Positions 50,284 to 58,400 of a stretch of DNA of 64,000 nt are shown in pieces. The translations under genes and the position numbers were made by a program. Origin of the DNA: Streptomyces lincolnensis (GTDB lineage: Bacteria; Actinomycetota; Actinomycetes; Streptomycetales; Streptomycetaceae); NCBI RefSeq assembly GCF_021173675.1, contig NZ_JAIHON010000004.1, positions 558,001 to 622,000 of the forward strand. The letters run 5' to 3'. The notes beneath the pieces are model-generated. The model was given only the letters and a program-made list of their open reading frames with translations, was not told the origin of the DNA and ran no database searches. Each line of letters begins with the position of its first letter. The stretch's first letter is position 1.

Positions 50284-53124
50284 ATGAGTATTCACGAGTC
50301 AGGAATGCGAGCACCGGTGCAGAAGACGCGGCCTCGTCGTACGGGCAAGCAGGCGGCCTCCGGCCCAGGGGTGGAGCAGGCACCCGGCACCGCCGACGTC
50401 CCCGTGGGCAGGGGTCGGCCCACCCATGTACGCACCCGGCTGATTCTCGCCGTCACCGTGGTGGCCGCGGCCATCGCCGGAGCCGGCGCCCCCTCCCTCG
50501 TCACCGCCTCCGGGGACCTGCACGACGCCCAGGACCTGGTGACCCTGGCCGAGCGGACCCAGGACGCCCTCGCCCTCGCCCACTCGCTCGCCGACGAACG
50601 CGACGAGGTCACCTCGTACATCGCGGCCGGGCGGCCCAAGTCCAAGGCGCCCTCCGAGGAGCGCGGCGCCCGCGTCGACCGGCAGGTCGAGGAACTCCAG
50701 GCCGACACCGACGCGCCCGCCTCCCTGCGCGGCGAGCTGGACGACATCGCCGCGCTGCGCCGGGCCGCGCTCACCGGCCAGAGCACCGCGCTGGAGGCCC
50801 ACCAGGCCTACTCCGCCGCCGTCACCGGTCTGCACAAGCTCGCCGGGCAACTGGCCGAACGGATGCCGCCGCGCGCGAGCGACGGCACCTACGCCCTCGC
50901 CGATCTGGACTCCGCCGTCCAGCAGGCCGCCGCGGCCCGCGGGCTCCTGCTCGCCGCGCTCAACGTGCCGGCGACGACCCAGACCGTGATCAGCCCGGTC
51001 ACCGGCCTGGCGACCACCGAGGTCGTCTCCTCGGAGGCCGACACCAAGCAGCGCGACGCGCTCAGCGCCGCCGCCCAGCAGGCCCGGCTGCGCTCCGACG
51101 CCGCCCTCGCCGACTTCCGGGACTCCGCGCCCAAGGCCGCCGTCACGTCGTACGACTCCACGGTCACCGGCCCCGAGGTCAACTCCGCCGAGAAGTACCT
51201 CGCCTCCCTCACCGACCAGCCGACCCTGAGCGACGGCGAACTCGGCACCGGCACCGGCAAGCTCGACGAGGCGCTCTCCGCCCGGATCGACGCCATGCGG
51301 GGCGCCGAGGCCGCCCTGTACGACCGCCGGGTCAAGGAACTCGCCCAGCTGCGCGACGACGACGTCACCGCGCTGGAGATCCGTTTCGCCGTCCTCGGCG
51401 CCCTCATGCTGCTCGCCGTCGGCATCGCCACCGCCATGGCCCGCACCCTCACCCAGCCGCTGTCCGTGCTGCGCCGCGGCTCGGCCCGGCTGGCCGGCGC
51501 GGAGGACCCCGGCGCCGAGGGACCCGTCACCTTCACCGGCCGCAACGACGAGTTCGCCCAGGTCGTCCGCTCCGTCAACGCCCTGCACGCGCACGCCGCC
51601 GCCCTCGCCGAGCGCGTCACCACGCTGGAGGCCGACCGCAAGCACCTGGTCGGCCAGCGGCAGAAGATGGCGGATGCCCGCGAGCAGCTCAAGGCCGAAC
51701 TCGCCGAGTCCGCCGCCCAGTTGGAGAAGCTGCGCACCAGCATCTCCGCCACCTTCGTCAACCTCGCGCTGCGCACCCTCGGCCTCGTCGAGCGGCAACT
51801 CGCCGTCATCGAGGGCCTGGAGGAGCGCGAGCAGGACCCGGAGCGGCTCGCCACCCTCTTCAAGCTCGACCACCTGGCCACCGTCATGCGCCGGCACAGC
51901 GAGAACCTCCTCGTCCTCGCCGGCACCGATCACGTCCAGCAGAGCGCGGGACCCGTCCCGCTGGTCGACGTGGTGCGCGCCGCGGTCAGCGAGATCGAGC
52001 GCTACGACCGGGTGCGCATCGCCGCGCTGCCGCCGCACGCCCACGTGGCCGGCTTCGCCGCCGACGACCTCTCCCACCTGCTCGCCGAGCTCATGGAGAA
52101 CGCCACCTCGTTCTCCCCGCCCGACCTGCCCGTCGAGGTCTCCGGCTGGCTCCTGGAGAGCGGCGAGGTGATGCTCTCCGTCCAGGACGAGGGCATCGGC
52201 ATGACGCCCGACCGGCTGGACGAGCTCAACGCCCGCCTCACCGGCTTCGACCCGGAGGCCCCGTACGAGGCCTACGGCAACGGCGGCGAGGGCAACGGCG
52301 GCGACGGCGCTAACGGCAAGGGCAAGAGCGGCAGGGGCCGCAAGAACGCCCGGGACGGCGAGGAAGGGCTCGGCCTCGGTCTGTACGTGGTGGCCCGGCT
52401 GGCCCATCGGCTCGGGGTGCGCGTGCAGCTGCGCGAGCAGAAGCAGGGCGGTATCGCCGCCGTCGTCGTCCTCCCCAAGGGGCTCCTGGCCGCCGCGCCG
52501 CCCTCCGCCGTCCCCACCGCGTCCTCCGGCCCCGGCGGCACCCACGGCTTCTCCTTCCCGGGCGCCGACGCCGAGGTCAACTCCAACGTCCTGAGCGGCC
52601 GTTCGGCCGACGGCGACCCCTTGGTCGAGCTCGCGGAGAAGGCCGTACGACGGGAGGAGGCGGAGCGGCCGGAGACACCGGCCGAGACGACGATGGAACT
52701 CCTGGCCCCCGTACCCGAGGCCGCCGACGGCGAGGACGCCCCACAGGGGCCACCCGCACCCGACGACGACAGCGGCACGGGTGACGCGGGTGGGAACCAA
52801 ACCGTCGAAGGCGAAGCCGAGACGGAGCACCACCGCACCCCCGACGCCCCGGAGGACCTCGTCACCGACAAGGGCCTCCCGAAGCGCACTCCCAAGATCA
52901 CCGCACCCGCGTCCGCCCCGCGCCAGCGCAGCGGCAACGTCGACGCGGAAGCACTCCGCCGCCGCCTGGGCGGCTTCCGTCGGGGGGCGGAGGCCGGCTA
53001 TCGCGAGGTGGAGGCGGAGATCGCTGAACGGACCGGCGAGCACAAGGCACCCGCCGGAGAACCCGCAGCACCCGCACCATCCGAAGCAGCCACGGGGGGC
53101 ACAGTCGAGGAGGCAAGCAGTTGA
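50284..53124 (+). CDS. Conservon sensor histidine kinase (CvnA type)
   Basis: A 946-residue nitrate/NIT-sensor-type kinase. Membrane helices near residues 54-73 (LILAVTVVAAAIAGAGAPSL) and 366-384 (VLGALMLLAVGIATAMA) flank a large helical extracytoplasmic domain. Then come HAMP, a coiled segment, the H-box-like FKLDHLATVMRRHSENLLVL, and an ATPase domain with N-box LLAELMENATSFSPPDLPVE, G1 VQDEGIGM and G2 GEEGLGLGLYVVARL. An unusual Gly/Asn/Lys insert (GNGGEGNGGDGANGKGKSG) sits in the ATP lid between G1 and G2. The C-terminal 280 residues are disordered and acidic, ending in a short helix (VDAEALRRRLGGFRRGAEAG). It heads the four-gene conservon; the next gene starts at TTG overlapping its stop. 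Confidence 0.93.
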   Translation: MSIHESGMRAPVQKTRPRRTGKQAASGPGVEQAPGTADVPVGRGRPTHVRTRLILAVTVVAAAIAGAGAPSLVTASGDLHDAQDLVTLAERTQDALALAHSLADERDEVTSYIAAGRPKSKAPSEERGARVDRQVEELQADTDAPASLRGELDDIAALRRAALTGQSTALEAHQAYSAAVTGLHKLAGQLAERMPPRASDGTYALADLDSAVQQAAAARGLLLAALNVPATTQTVISPVTGLATTEVVSSEADTKQRDALSAAAQQARLRSDAALADFRDSAPKAAVTSYDSTVTGPEVNSAEKYLASLTDQPTLSDGELGTGTGKLDEALSARIDAMRGAEAALYDRRVKELAQLRDDDVTALEIRFAVLGALMLLAVGIATAMARTLTQPLSVLRRGSARLAGAEDPGAEGPVTFTGRNDEFAQVVRSVNALHAHAAALAERVTTLEADRKHLVGQRQKMADAREQLKAELAESAAQLEKLRTSISATFVNLALRTLGLVERQLAVIEGLEEREQDPERLATLFKLDHLATVMRRHSENLLVLAGTDHVQQSAGPVPLVDVVRAAVSEIERYDRVRIAALPPHAHVAGFAADDLSHLLAELMENATSFSPPDLPVEVSGWLLESGEVMLSVQDEGIGMTPDRLDELNARLTGFDPEAPYEAYGNGGEGNGGDGANGKGKSGRGRKNARDGEEGLGLGLYVVARLAHRLGVRVQLREQKQGGIAAVVVLPKGLLAAAPPSAVPTASSGPGGTHGFSFPGADAEVNSNVLSGRSADGDPLVELAEKAVRREEAERPETPAETTMELLAPVPEAADGEDAPQGPPAPDDDSGTGDAGGNQTVEGEAETEHHRTPDAPEDLVTDKGLPKRTPKITAPASAPRQRSGNVDAEALRRRLGGFRRGAEAGYREVEAEIAERTGEHKAPAGEPAAPAPSEAATGGTVEEASS

Positions 53125-53621
53125 CCGCGCCCAGTACCTTCGGACTGAGCCGTGAGGCCCGCAATCTTCACTTCCTGCTCACCAATCTCGTCGAGGAGGT
53201 GCCGGGCATCCAGTCGGTGGCCGTCGTCTCCTCCGACGGACTGCTCCTGCTCTCCTCCGACGCGGAGCGCAACGCCGAGGCCCGCGAGAGCCAGGACAGC
53301 AGGACCAAGGGGCCACGCGGCTCCGCCGCCGACCTCGCCACCATCGTCTCCGGCATCGGCAGCCTCACCGCAGGCACCGCCAAGCTGATGGACTTCGGCC
53401 CGGTGAAGCACACCATGGTCGCCATGGAGGACGGCAGCCTGTTCGTGATGGCGATCAGCGACGGCTCGCTGCTCGGCGTGCACGGCTCCGCCGACTGCGA
53501 CATGAGCGTGGTGGCGTACCACATGGCCCTGTTCGTGGGCCGTGCCGGACACGTCCTGACGCCCGAACTCCGCAGTGAGCTGCGGCAGTCGCTGGAGAAC
53601 GAGTCGGGGAGCACCCGATGA
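53121..53621 (+). CDS. Roadblock/LC7-domain protein (CvnB type)
   Basis: A 166-residue roadblock/LC7 protein (LHFLLTNLVEEVPGIQSVAV, VVSSDGLLLLSSDAE, LTAGTAKLMDFGPVKHTMVA, LFVMAISDGSLLGVHGS). It begins at an unusual TTG (53121) overlapping the kinase stop (TTGA), with GAGGAGG 8 bases upstream. In conservons this protein binds the small GTPase and probably serves as its regulator (GAP or scaffold), analogous to MglB. The gene overlaps DUF742 by 4 bp. Confidence 0.93.
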   Translation: MTAPSTFGLSREARNLHFLLTNLVEEVPGIQSVAVVSSDGLLLLSSDAERNAEARESQDSRTKGPRGSAADLATIVSGIGSLTAGTAKLMDFGPVKHTMVAMEDGSLFVMAISDGSLLGVHGSADCDMSVVAYHMALFVGRAGHVLTPELRSELRQSLENESGSTR

Positions 53622-54049
53622 CCGGAACGCCGAGCGCGTCGGGCGGTGCGCCGAACCGGCTCCCCGTGCGCGGCGCCGACCGCAAACCGGCCCGGGTGCG
53701 GCCCTACTCGCTCACCGGCGGCCGTACCCGTTTCGGGCACGTCCTGCTCGTGGAGACGTTCGTCGCCGCGCTCGAAGCGCCCGAGGAGCGCAAGGAGTTG
53801 GCGAACGGTTCCCTCAACTCCCGGGTGATGCCGGAGATGCAGGCCATCGTCGAGATCTGCCGCCGGATGCGTACGGTCGCGGAGATCGCCGCGCTGCTGA
53901 GGATGCCGCTCGGTGTGGTCCGGGTGCTCCTCAGCGACCTCGCGGACCAGGGCAGGATCCGCGTGTACGGAACAGGAACCGGTCACGGCACGGGGCGGCC
54001 GGACCGCGCTCTGCTGGAAAGGGTGCTCAGTGGACTCCGTCGTCTCTGA
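53618..54049 (+). CDS. DUF742 protein (CvnC type)
   Basis: A 143-residue DUF742 protein: basic N-terminal tail, RPYSLTGGRTR motif, then a winged-helix-like body (MPEMQAIVEICRRMRTVAEI, AALLRMPLGVVRVLLSDLAD, GRIRVYGTG). CvnC proteins join CvnA, CvnB and CvnD in a membrane-associated complex. It overlaps the roadblock gene by 4 bp and the GTPase gene by 20 bp. Confidence 0.93.
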   Translation: MTGTPSASGGAPNRLPVRGADRKPARVRPYSLTGGRTRFGHVLLVETFVAALEAPEERKELANGSLNSRVMPEMQAIVEICRRMRTVAEIAALLRMPLGVVRVLLSDLADQGRIRVYGTGTGHGTGRPDRALLERVLSGLRRL

Positions 54050-54671
54050 CGCCGCTCGTAGCGTCGTCTACCCGTTCGTCGAGGCCGAGGAGGACCTGAA
54101 GGCCTGGCAGACGGACCGCACCCGTGCGCCCGTCGCCACCAAGATCGTGGTGGCGGGCGGTTTCGGGGTCGGCAAGACCACCCTGGTCACCACCGTCTCG
54201 GAGATCACGCCCCTGCAGACCGAGGCGCTGATGACCGAGGCGAGCGAGGAGCACGACGACCTCACGGCCACGCCCGCCAAGACCACCACCACCGTGGCCA
54301 TGGACTTCGGCCGGCTCACGCTCGACGAGGACCTCGTGCTGTACCTCTTCGGTACGCCGGGGCAGGAGCGGTTCTGGTTCATGTGGGACGACCTGGTGCG
54401 CGGCGCGATCGGCGCGGTCGTGCTGGCCGACACCCGACGGCTCAAGGACTGCTTCCCGGCGCTGGACTACTTCGAGAGCTGCGGAGTGCCGTACGTCGTC
54501 GCGGTCAACCACTTCGACGGCAGCGAGCTGTTCGAGCCGGACGACGTGCGCGAGGCCCTGACCGTCCCACAGCACATACCTGTCATGATCATGGACGCGC
54601 GCCGACGGATCTCGGCCATCGAGACCCTGTTGGCGCTCGTCGGTCACGCGCTCGACGAAACCGAAGAGTGA
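54030..54671 (+). CDS. Conservon small GTPase (CvnD type)
   Basis: A 213-residue Ras-like GTPase: P-loop VVAGGFGVGKTTLVTTVSEI (about 39-58), switch I around PAKTTTTVAMDFGRL, switch II LYLFGTPGQERFWFMWDDLV, and VAVNHFDGSE in place of NKxD (the variant NHF usual in this family). GTG at 54030 lies inside the end of DUF742, with GGAAAGGG 6 bases upstream. It cycles GTP under the control of the roadblock protein and kinase; conservons tune development and secondary metabolism in Streptomyces. A flavoprotein monooxygenase follows 53 bp later. Confidence 0.94.
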   Translation: MDSVVSDAARSVVYPFVEAEEDLKAWQTDRTRAPVATKIVVAGGFGVGKTTLVTTVSEITPLQTEALMTEASEEHDDLTATPAKTTTTVAMDFGRLTLDEDLVLYLFGTPGQERFWFMWDDLVRGAIGAVVLADTRRLKDCFPALDYFESCGVPYVVAVNHFDGSELFEPDDVREALTVPQHIPVMIMDARRRISAIETLLALVGHALDETEE

Positions 54672-54724
54672 CGACCGGAGCGTGACGACCCCTGAGTGAC
54701 GTCTAGCTAGGAGCCAGCACCCGC

Positions 54725-55972
54725 ATGCGGAAGATACTCGTCGTCGGAGCCGGCCAGTCCGGACTCCAGATAGCCCTCGGCCTCCAGTCGCACGGGTACG
54801 AGGTCACCCTGATGTCCAATCGGACCGCGGACGAGATCCGCTCCGGCCGGGTGATGTCGACGCAGTGCATGTTCCACACCGCCCTCCAGCACGAGCGCGA
54901 TCTCCAGCTGAACTTCTGGGAGTCCCAGGCCCCGAAGATCGAAGGACTCGGCGTCTCGGTGGCGGCCCCAGGCTCCTGGGCGGAGGGCCCGGCCGCCCGC
55001 GCCATCGACTGGGTGGGCCGGCTCGACGGCTACGCCCAGTCGGTCGACCAGCGCGTGAAGATGGCCGGCTGGATGGAGACCTTCGCCCAGCGCGGCGGCC
55101 AGCTCGTCATCCACGGCGCGGCGGTCGGCGACCTCGACTACTTCTCCCGTACGTACGACCTGGTGCTGGTGTCCGCGGGCAAGGGCGAGCTGGTGTCCAT
55201 GTTCGCCCGCGACCCGGAGCGGTCCCCCTACAGCGAGCCGCAGCGCGCGCTGGCCGTCTCCTACGTCCACGGACTGGGCCCGCGCCCCGAGCACCCCGAC
55301 CACTACGCCGTCCGCTGCAACCTCGTCCCCGGTGTCGGCGAACTGTTCGTCATGCCGACCCTCACCACCTCCGGCCGCGCCGACATCCTCTTCTGGGAGG
55401 GCATACCCGGCGGCCCGCTCGACGTCTTCAACGGCGTCAAGGACCCGGCGGAACACCTCTCCCTGACCCTGGAACTCATGGAGCGGTACGTCCCCTGGGA
55501 ACACGCGCGGGCCACCAAGGTCGAACTGACCGACGCCGGCGGCACCTTGGCCGGACGCTACGCCCCCACCGTCCGCAACCCCGTCGGCCGCCTCCCCGGC
55601 GGAGGACACGTCCTCGGCGTCGCCGACGTCGTCGTCGCCAACGACCCGATCACCGGCCAGGGCTCCAACTCCGCGTCCAAGTGCGCCGCGTCCTACCTCG
55701 CCTCGATCCTCGACCACGGGGACGAGGAGTTCGACGAGACCTGGATGCGAGCCACCTTCGAGCGGTACTGGCAGACCGCCCAGCACGTCACCAAGTGGAC
55801 CAACACCATGCTGGCCCCGCCACCGGAGCACGTCCTCAACCTGATCGGCGCGGCAGGCCAACTGCCCCCCGCCGCCGACCGCTTCGCCAACGGCTTCGAC
55901 GACCCGGCCGACTTCGAGAACTTCTTCTACGAGCCGGAGAAGACCGCGGCGTATCTGGAGTCCGTGGCCTAG
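54725..55972 (+). CDS. Styrene/indole monooxygenase-like FAD protein
   Basis: A 415-residue flavoprotein. The N-terminal dinucleotide fold is ILVVGAGQSGLQIALGLQSH, followed by YEVTLMSNRTADEIRSGRVM and QCMFHTALQHERDL. The later region has WVGRLDGYAQSVDQRVKMAG, YDLVLVSAGKGELVSMFARD and GVADVVVANDPITGQGSNSA. These are the StyA/IndA-type marks of two-component flavin monooxygenases that accept reduced FAD from a separate reductase and epoxidise styrene or indole. No reductase gene is adjacent. Following a conservon, it holds the place that a P450 (CvnE) holds in some others. Its stop TAG overlaps the stop of the NlpC/P60 gene on the other strand through CTAG. Confidence 0.9.
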   Translation: MRKILVVGAGQSGLQIALGLQSHGYEVTLMSNRTADEIRSGRVMSTQCMFHTALQHERDLQLNFWESQAPKIEGLGVSVAAPGSWAEGPAARAIDWVGRLDGYAQSVDQRVKMAGWMETFAQRGGQLVIHGAAVGDLDYFSRTYDLVLVSAGKGELVSMFARDPERSPYSEPQRALAVSYVHGLGPRPEHPDHYAVRCNLVPGVGELFVMPTLTTSGRADILFWEGIPGGPLDVFNGVKDPAEHLSLTLELMERYVPWEHARATKVELTDAGGTLAGRYAPTVRNPVGRLPGGGHVLGVADVVVANDPITGQGSNSASKCAASYLASILDHGDEEFDETWMRATFERYWQTAQHVTKWTNTMLAPPPEHVLNLIGAAGQLPPAADRFANGFDDPADFENFFYEPEKTAAYLESVA

Positions 55973-57120
55973 GCGCCGTTCGGGGTGCGGTGCTGGGGCG
56001 GCTGACGGTCGTGTGTGGCTGGTCGCGCAGTTCCCCGCGCCCCTTCAGGTCGGTCGTCTGGACGTACTGCTCCGAGGATCGGGTTGGATGCGATCGGGGA
56101 CACTGTGATCTCCGCGCCCGGTCTTGGGGCCTGGATGATCTTTCCTCCGCCCAGGTACATCGCCACGTGGGTGGCCTCGGGGAAGTAGACGACCAGGTCG
56201 CCGGGGCGCAGGTCACGGAGGGGGATTCTCGGGAGCCTCGCCCATTGTTCCTGGCTGGTGCGGGGGATCGGCCTCCCCGCCTGGGTCCACGCTTCGGAGG
56301 TCAGCCCCGAGCAGTCGTAGGAGTCGGGGCCCTCGGCGCCCCACTTGTACGGCTTTCCCAGTTGCTGGACGGCGTACCGGATCGCTCGGTCGCCCTCACG
56401 GGTGGGCTCACGGTTGTCGGCGGCGAGGGCGCCGGACGTCACGAGGTCCCGCTGGGCCCGGTCGACGCCGGTGCGCTCCAGTTCGGCCACCGCGTCGATC
56501 TGGTCGTCGGTGAGGGAGGAGAGGAGTTCCTCGACCTCCTGGAGTTTCTCGTGTACGTCGTCGCGGTTCTTCTTGTGGCGGGCGGCGAGGGTGAGTTGGG
56601 TGTCGAGGGCCTTGCGGGCGGCGCGGGTGAGGTGGGCGGTGCGTTCCTCGGTGCCGGTCAGGCGGCCCACCGTCTCGGCGCGTTCGCGGGCCAGTCGGCC
56701 GATGACGTGGCCCTGGTCGAGGGCGTGCTGGGGGTCGCGGGCCAGGAGGAGGTGGACGTACGGGGAGATGTCGGTGCTGTTCTGGTACTGCTGGCGGGCC
56801 AGGCGTCCGGCGGCGCCGCGGCTGTCGTGGAGGGAGAGGCGGGCGCGGGCGAGTTCCCTCTCCAGCCGGTCGGTATCGGCGCGCTGTCTCCGCAGCCGTT
56901 CCTCGGTGGCGTTGTACGTCTCGGTGGCCTCCTCGGCCTCCCGGTACAGGCGCTGAAGGTCCGTCAGCAGCTCGGCGACGGAGCGTTGCCCGGGGGCCGC
57001 GGGGTCGTCCGGTGCGGCGGTCGCGGAGGGTGGGGCGAGGACGAGGACGGTTCCGGCCGCCATGGCGGCCGCGGTCGCCACGGCCGTCGTACGCAGGCGC
57101 CGCAGAAGCCTTTCTGACAC
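55969..57120 (-). CDS. Secreted NlpC/P60 peptidoglycan hydrolase with repeat-derived tail
   Basis: A 383-residue protein. The signal peptide (VSERLLRRLRTTAVATAAAM, Ala-rich core) precedes an N-terminal coiled coil, about residues 45-230, of the type that holds such hydrolases inactive. An NlpC/P60 domain follows with Cys in DSYDCSGLTSEAWTQAG, His in THVAMYLGGGKIIQAPRPG and a following polar residue. It cleaves peptide stems of peptidoglycan outside the cell. GTG at 57120 has GGAGG 7 bases before it. The last 30 or so residues, from DDRPEGARGTARPATHD onward, are not domain sequence: they translate the dispersed 18-mer repeat (56017-56044) and flank. The stop is shared, in CTAG, with the convergent flavoprotein gene. 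Confidence 0.9.
   Translation of the reverse strand: MSERLLRRLRTTAVATAAAMAAGTVLVLAPPSATAAPDDPAAPGQRSVAELLTDLQRLYREAEEATETYNATEERLRRQRADTDRLERELARARLSLHDSRGAAGRLARQQYQNSTDISPYVHLLLARDPQHALDQGHVIGRLARERAETVGRLTGTEERTAHLTRAARKALDTQLTLAARHKKNRDDVHEKLQEVEELLSSLTDDQIDAVAELERTGVDRAQRDLVTSGALAADNREPTREGDRAIRYAVQQLGKPYKWGAEGPDSYDCSGLTSEAWTQAGRPIPRTSQEQWARLPRIPLRDLRPGDLVVYFPEATHVAMYLGGGKIIQAPRPGAEITVSPIASNPILGAVRPDDRPEGARGTARPATHDRQPPQHRTPNGA
56017..56044 (-). repeat. Dispersed repeat core inside NlpC/P60 gene
   Basis: Reverse-strand copy of the core found at 14643, 14742, 42824 and 58352, including GGCGCGGGGAACTGCGCG and the ACCAGCC flank. Here it is read in frame as GARGTARPAT at the protein C-terminus. 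Confidence 0.85.
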
Positions 57121-57223
57121 GTCATCACCTCCGGTGCGGAGCAGCACTTCCGCTCCGCACCGTGAGCATCAGGCGGGCGCTCGCCACGCGCGCGCCGGGT
57201 GTGCGCGGTTCGGCGCAACCTCG

Positions 57224-57580
57224 TCACCCGTCCGCGTCGTCCGGCTTGCCGCCCGGCGTGGCGTCGGGACGGGCGCCGGGTCCGGGCTTCGGCCCGCCGT
57301 CCGGCTTGGACCAGGGCCATTTGAGCCCGGTGTCCGCCCTGCCCTCGGGGTCGTACACGTACTTCCAGCCCTGCTGGATCCCGAGCCGCTTGCTGTGCCC
57401 GCGGGGCACGCGGCGGTAGACCAGGACGGTGGGCGGGCCGCCGGCCGCGTCCGGGACGGGGATGCGGTAGATCTTCGGCGGGTGTCCGGTGGGGCCCAGC
57501 AGGACGGGCAGCACGCGGCCGTCCATGGGGCCGCCCTCGAACGGGGTGTCGTCGCTCTTCACGGCACCAGTGTCAGCCAT
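57224..57580 (-). CDS. Hypothetical protein with Pro/Gly-rich tail (118 aa)
   Basis: A 118-residue protein with no family I can name. The first 75 residues are compact and beta-rich (RVLPVLLGPTGHPPKIYRIP, PPTVLVYRRVPRGH, GWKYVYDPEG). The last 35 are Pro/Gly/Asp-rich and probably disordered (DGGPKPGPGARPDATPGGKP). There is no signal peptide. The start at 57580 overlaps the end of the TetR gene by 8 bp on the same strand, so it is the last gene of that unit and probably translated by coupling. Confidence 0.7.
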   Translation of the reverse strand: MADTGAVKSDDTPFEGGPMDGRVLPVLLGPTGHPPKIYRIPVPDAAGGPPTVLVYRRVPRGHSKRLGIQQGWKYVYDPEGRADTGLKWPWSKPDGGPKPGPGARPDATPGGKPDDADG

Positions 57581-58220
57581 CCACGACGAGCGTCTCGACC
57601 AGCGCCGCGGTCTGCGGGTCACGCCGCGCCGTCACCGACAGCACCGCCACGAACTGGTCGACGAGCCAGTCCCGCAGCTCGTCCGCGGGCGGCTGCTTGT
57701 CCTCGTCCAGCCAGATCAGGGAGGCCGCCTCGACCGCCGTGATCCACATGCGGACGGTCATCCGCAGCCGGGGGCCGGGCTCCGTGACCCCGAGGTGGCT
57801 GAGGATGTGCACGGCGGCGGCCCGTCGTACGCCGTCCACGGTGGCCGTCGTACGGGAGGTCTCCACGACGCTGCCGCCCTGGAGCAGGGCGCTGAACCCG
57901 GCGTCGTGCTCGTCCACGAAGGTGAGGTACCGGTCCAGGGCGCGGGCGAGACGGCTCAGGAGCGGGCCCTCGCGGGGTTCGTCGAAGCACTGCTCCAGCT
58001 CCTCGGCGGCGGAACGCAGCGCGGCCTCGTACAACTGCTGCTTGCCGCCGGGGAAGTACCGGTACACCAGCGGCCGTGAGACGCCGGCCGCCTCCGCGAC
58101 GTCGTCCAGGGAGACCTCTTCGGGCGCGCGGTGCGCGAAGAGGGTCAGGGCGGCGTCGAGGAGCTGACTTCGCCGCTCCTCGACGCTGAGGCGGCGGTAG
58201 GCGGGGGCGGCGGGCGTCAT
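57573..58220 (-). CDS. TetR-family transcriptional regulator
   Basis: A 215-residue TetR regulator: N-terminal HTH SVEERRSQLLDAALTLFAHR, EVSLDDVAEAAGVSRPLVYRYFPGGKQQLYEAA (DNA-binding helix SRPLVYRYF), and a helical ligand domain with LTFVDEHDAGFSALLQGGS. ATG at 58220 (MTPAAPAYRR) is used; the open frame to 58397 is derived from the repeat upstream. It lies downstream of a diiron protein gene on the same strand, separated by 180 bp of repeat sequence, and probably represses that gene and itself. Confidence 0.93.
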   Translation of the reverse strand: MTPAAPAYRRLSVEERRSQLLDAALTLFAHRAPEEVSLDDVAEAAGVSRPLVYRYFPGGKQQLYEAALRSAAEELEQCFDEPREGPLLSRLARALDRYLTFVDEHDAGFSALLQGGSVVETSRTTATVDGVRRAAAVHILSHLGVTEPGPRLRMTVRMWITAVEAASLIWLDEDKQPPADELRDWLVDQFVAVLSVTARRDPQTAALVETLVVDG

Positions 58221-58258
58221 GCCTCGAAGGGTAGTCGGCCGTCCTAGGGTCCGTTGTG

Positions 58259-58379
58259 GCTGGTCGCGCCCACGCGGCGGAGCCGCACATCGACACAGCC
58301 CCGCGCCCCTGGGTGGGTACGGCTGGGCGTGCGGTGACCGCACCCACCTCAGGGGCGCGGGGAACTGCGCGACCGGCCC
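58259..58379. repeat. Dispersed repeat cores in inverted orientation
   Basis: A degraded reverse core (GGCTGGTCGCG ... CCCCGCGCCCCT, 58256-58312) faces a complete forward core at 58352-58379. The two can pair into a long interrupted hairpin. The pair occupies the gap between the diiron-protein and TetR genes and may act as a terminator or attenuator between them. Confidence 0.7.
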
Positions 58380-58400
58380 CCACCGGCCTGCGGACAACCA

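Noticed and set aside
50299..53043. 914-codon open frame opposite the conservon kinase
   Set aside because: Antisense shadow with repetitive Gly/Val/Leu composition; no recognisable motif, and the plus-strand kinase is complete.
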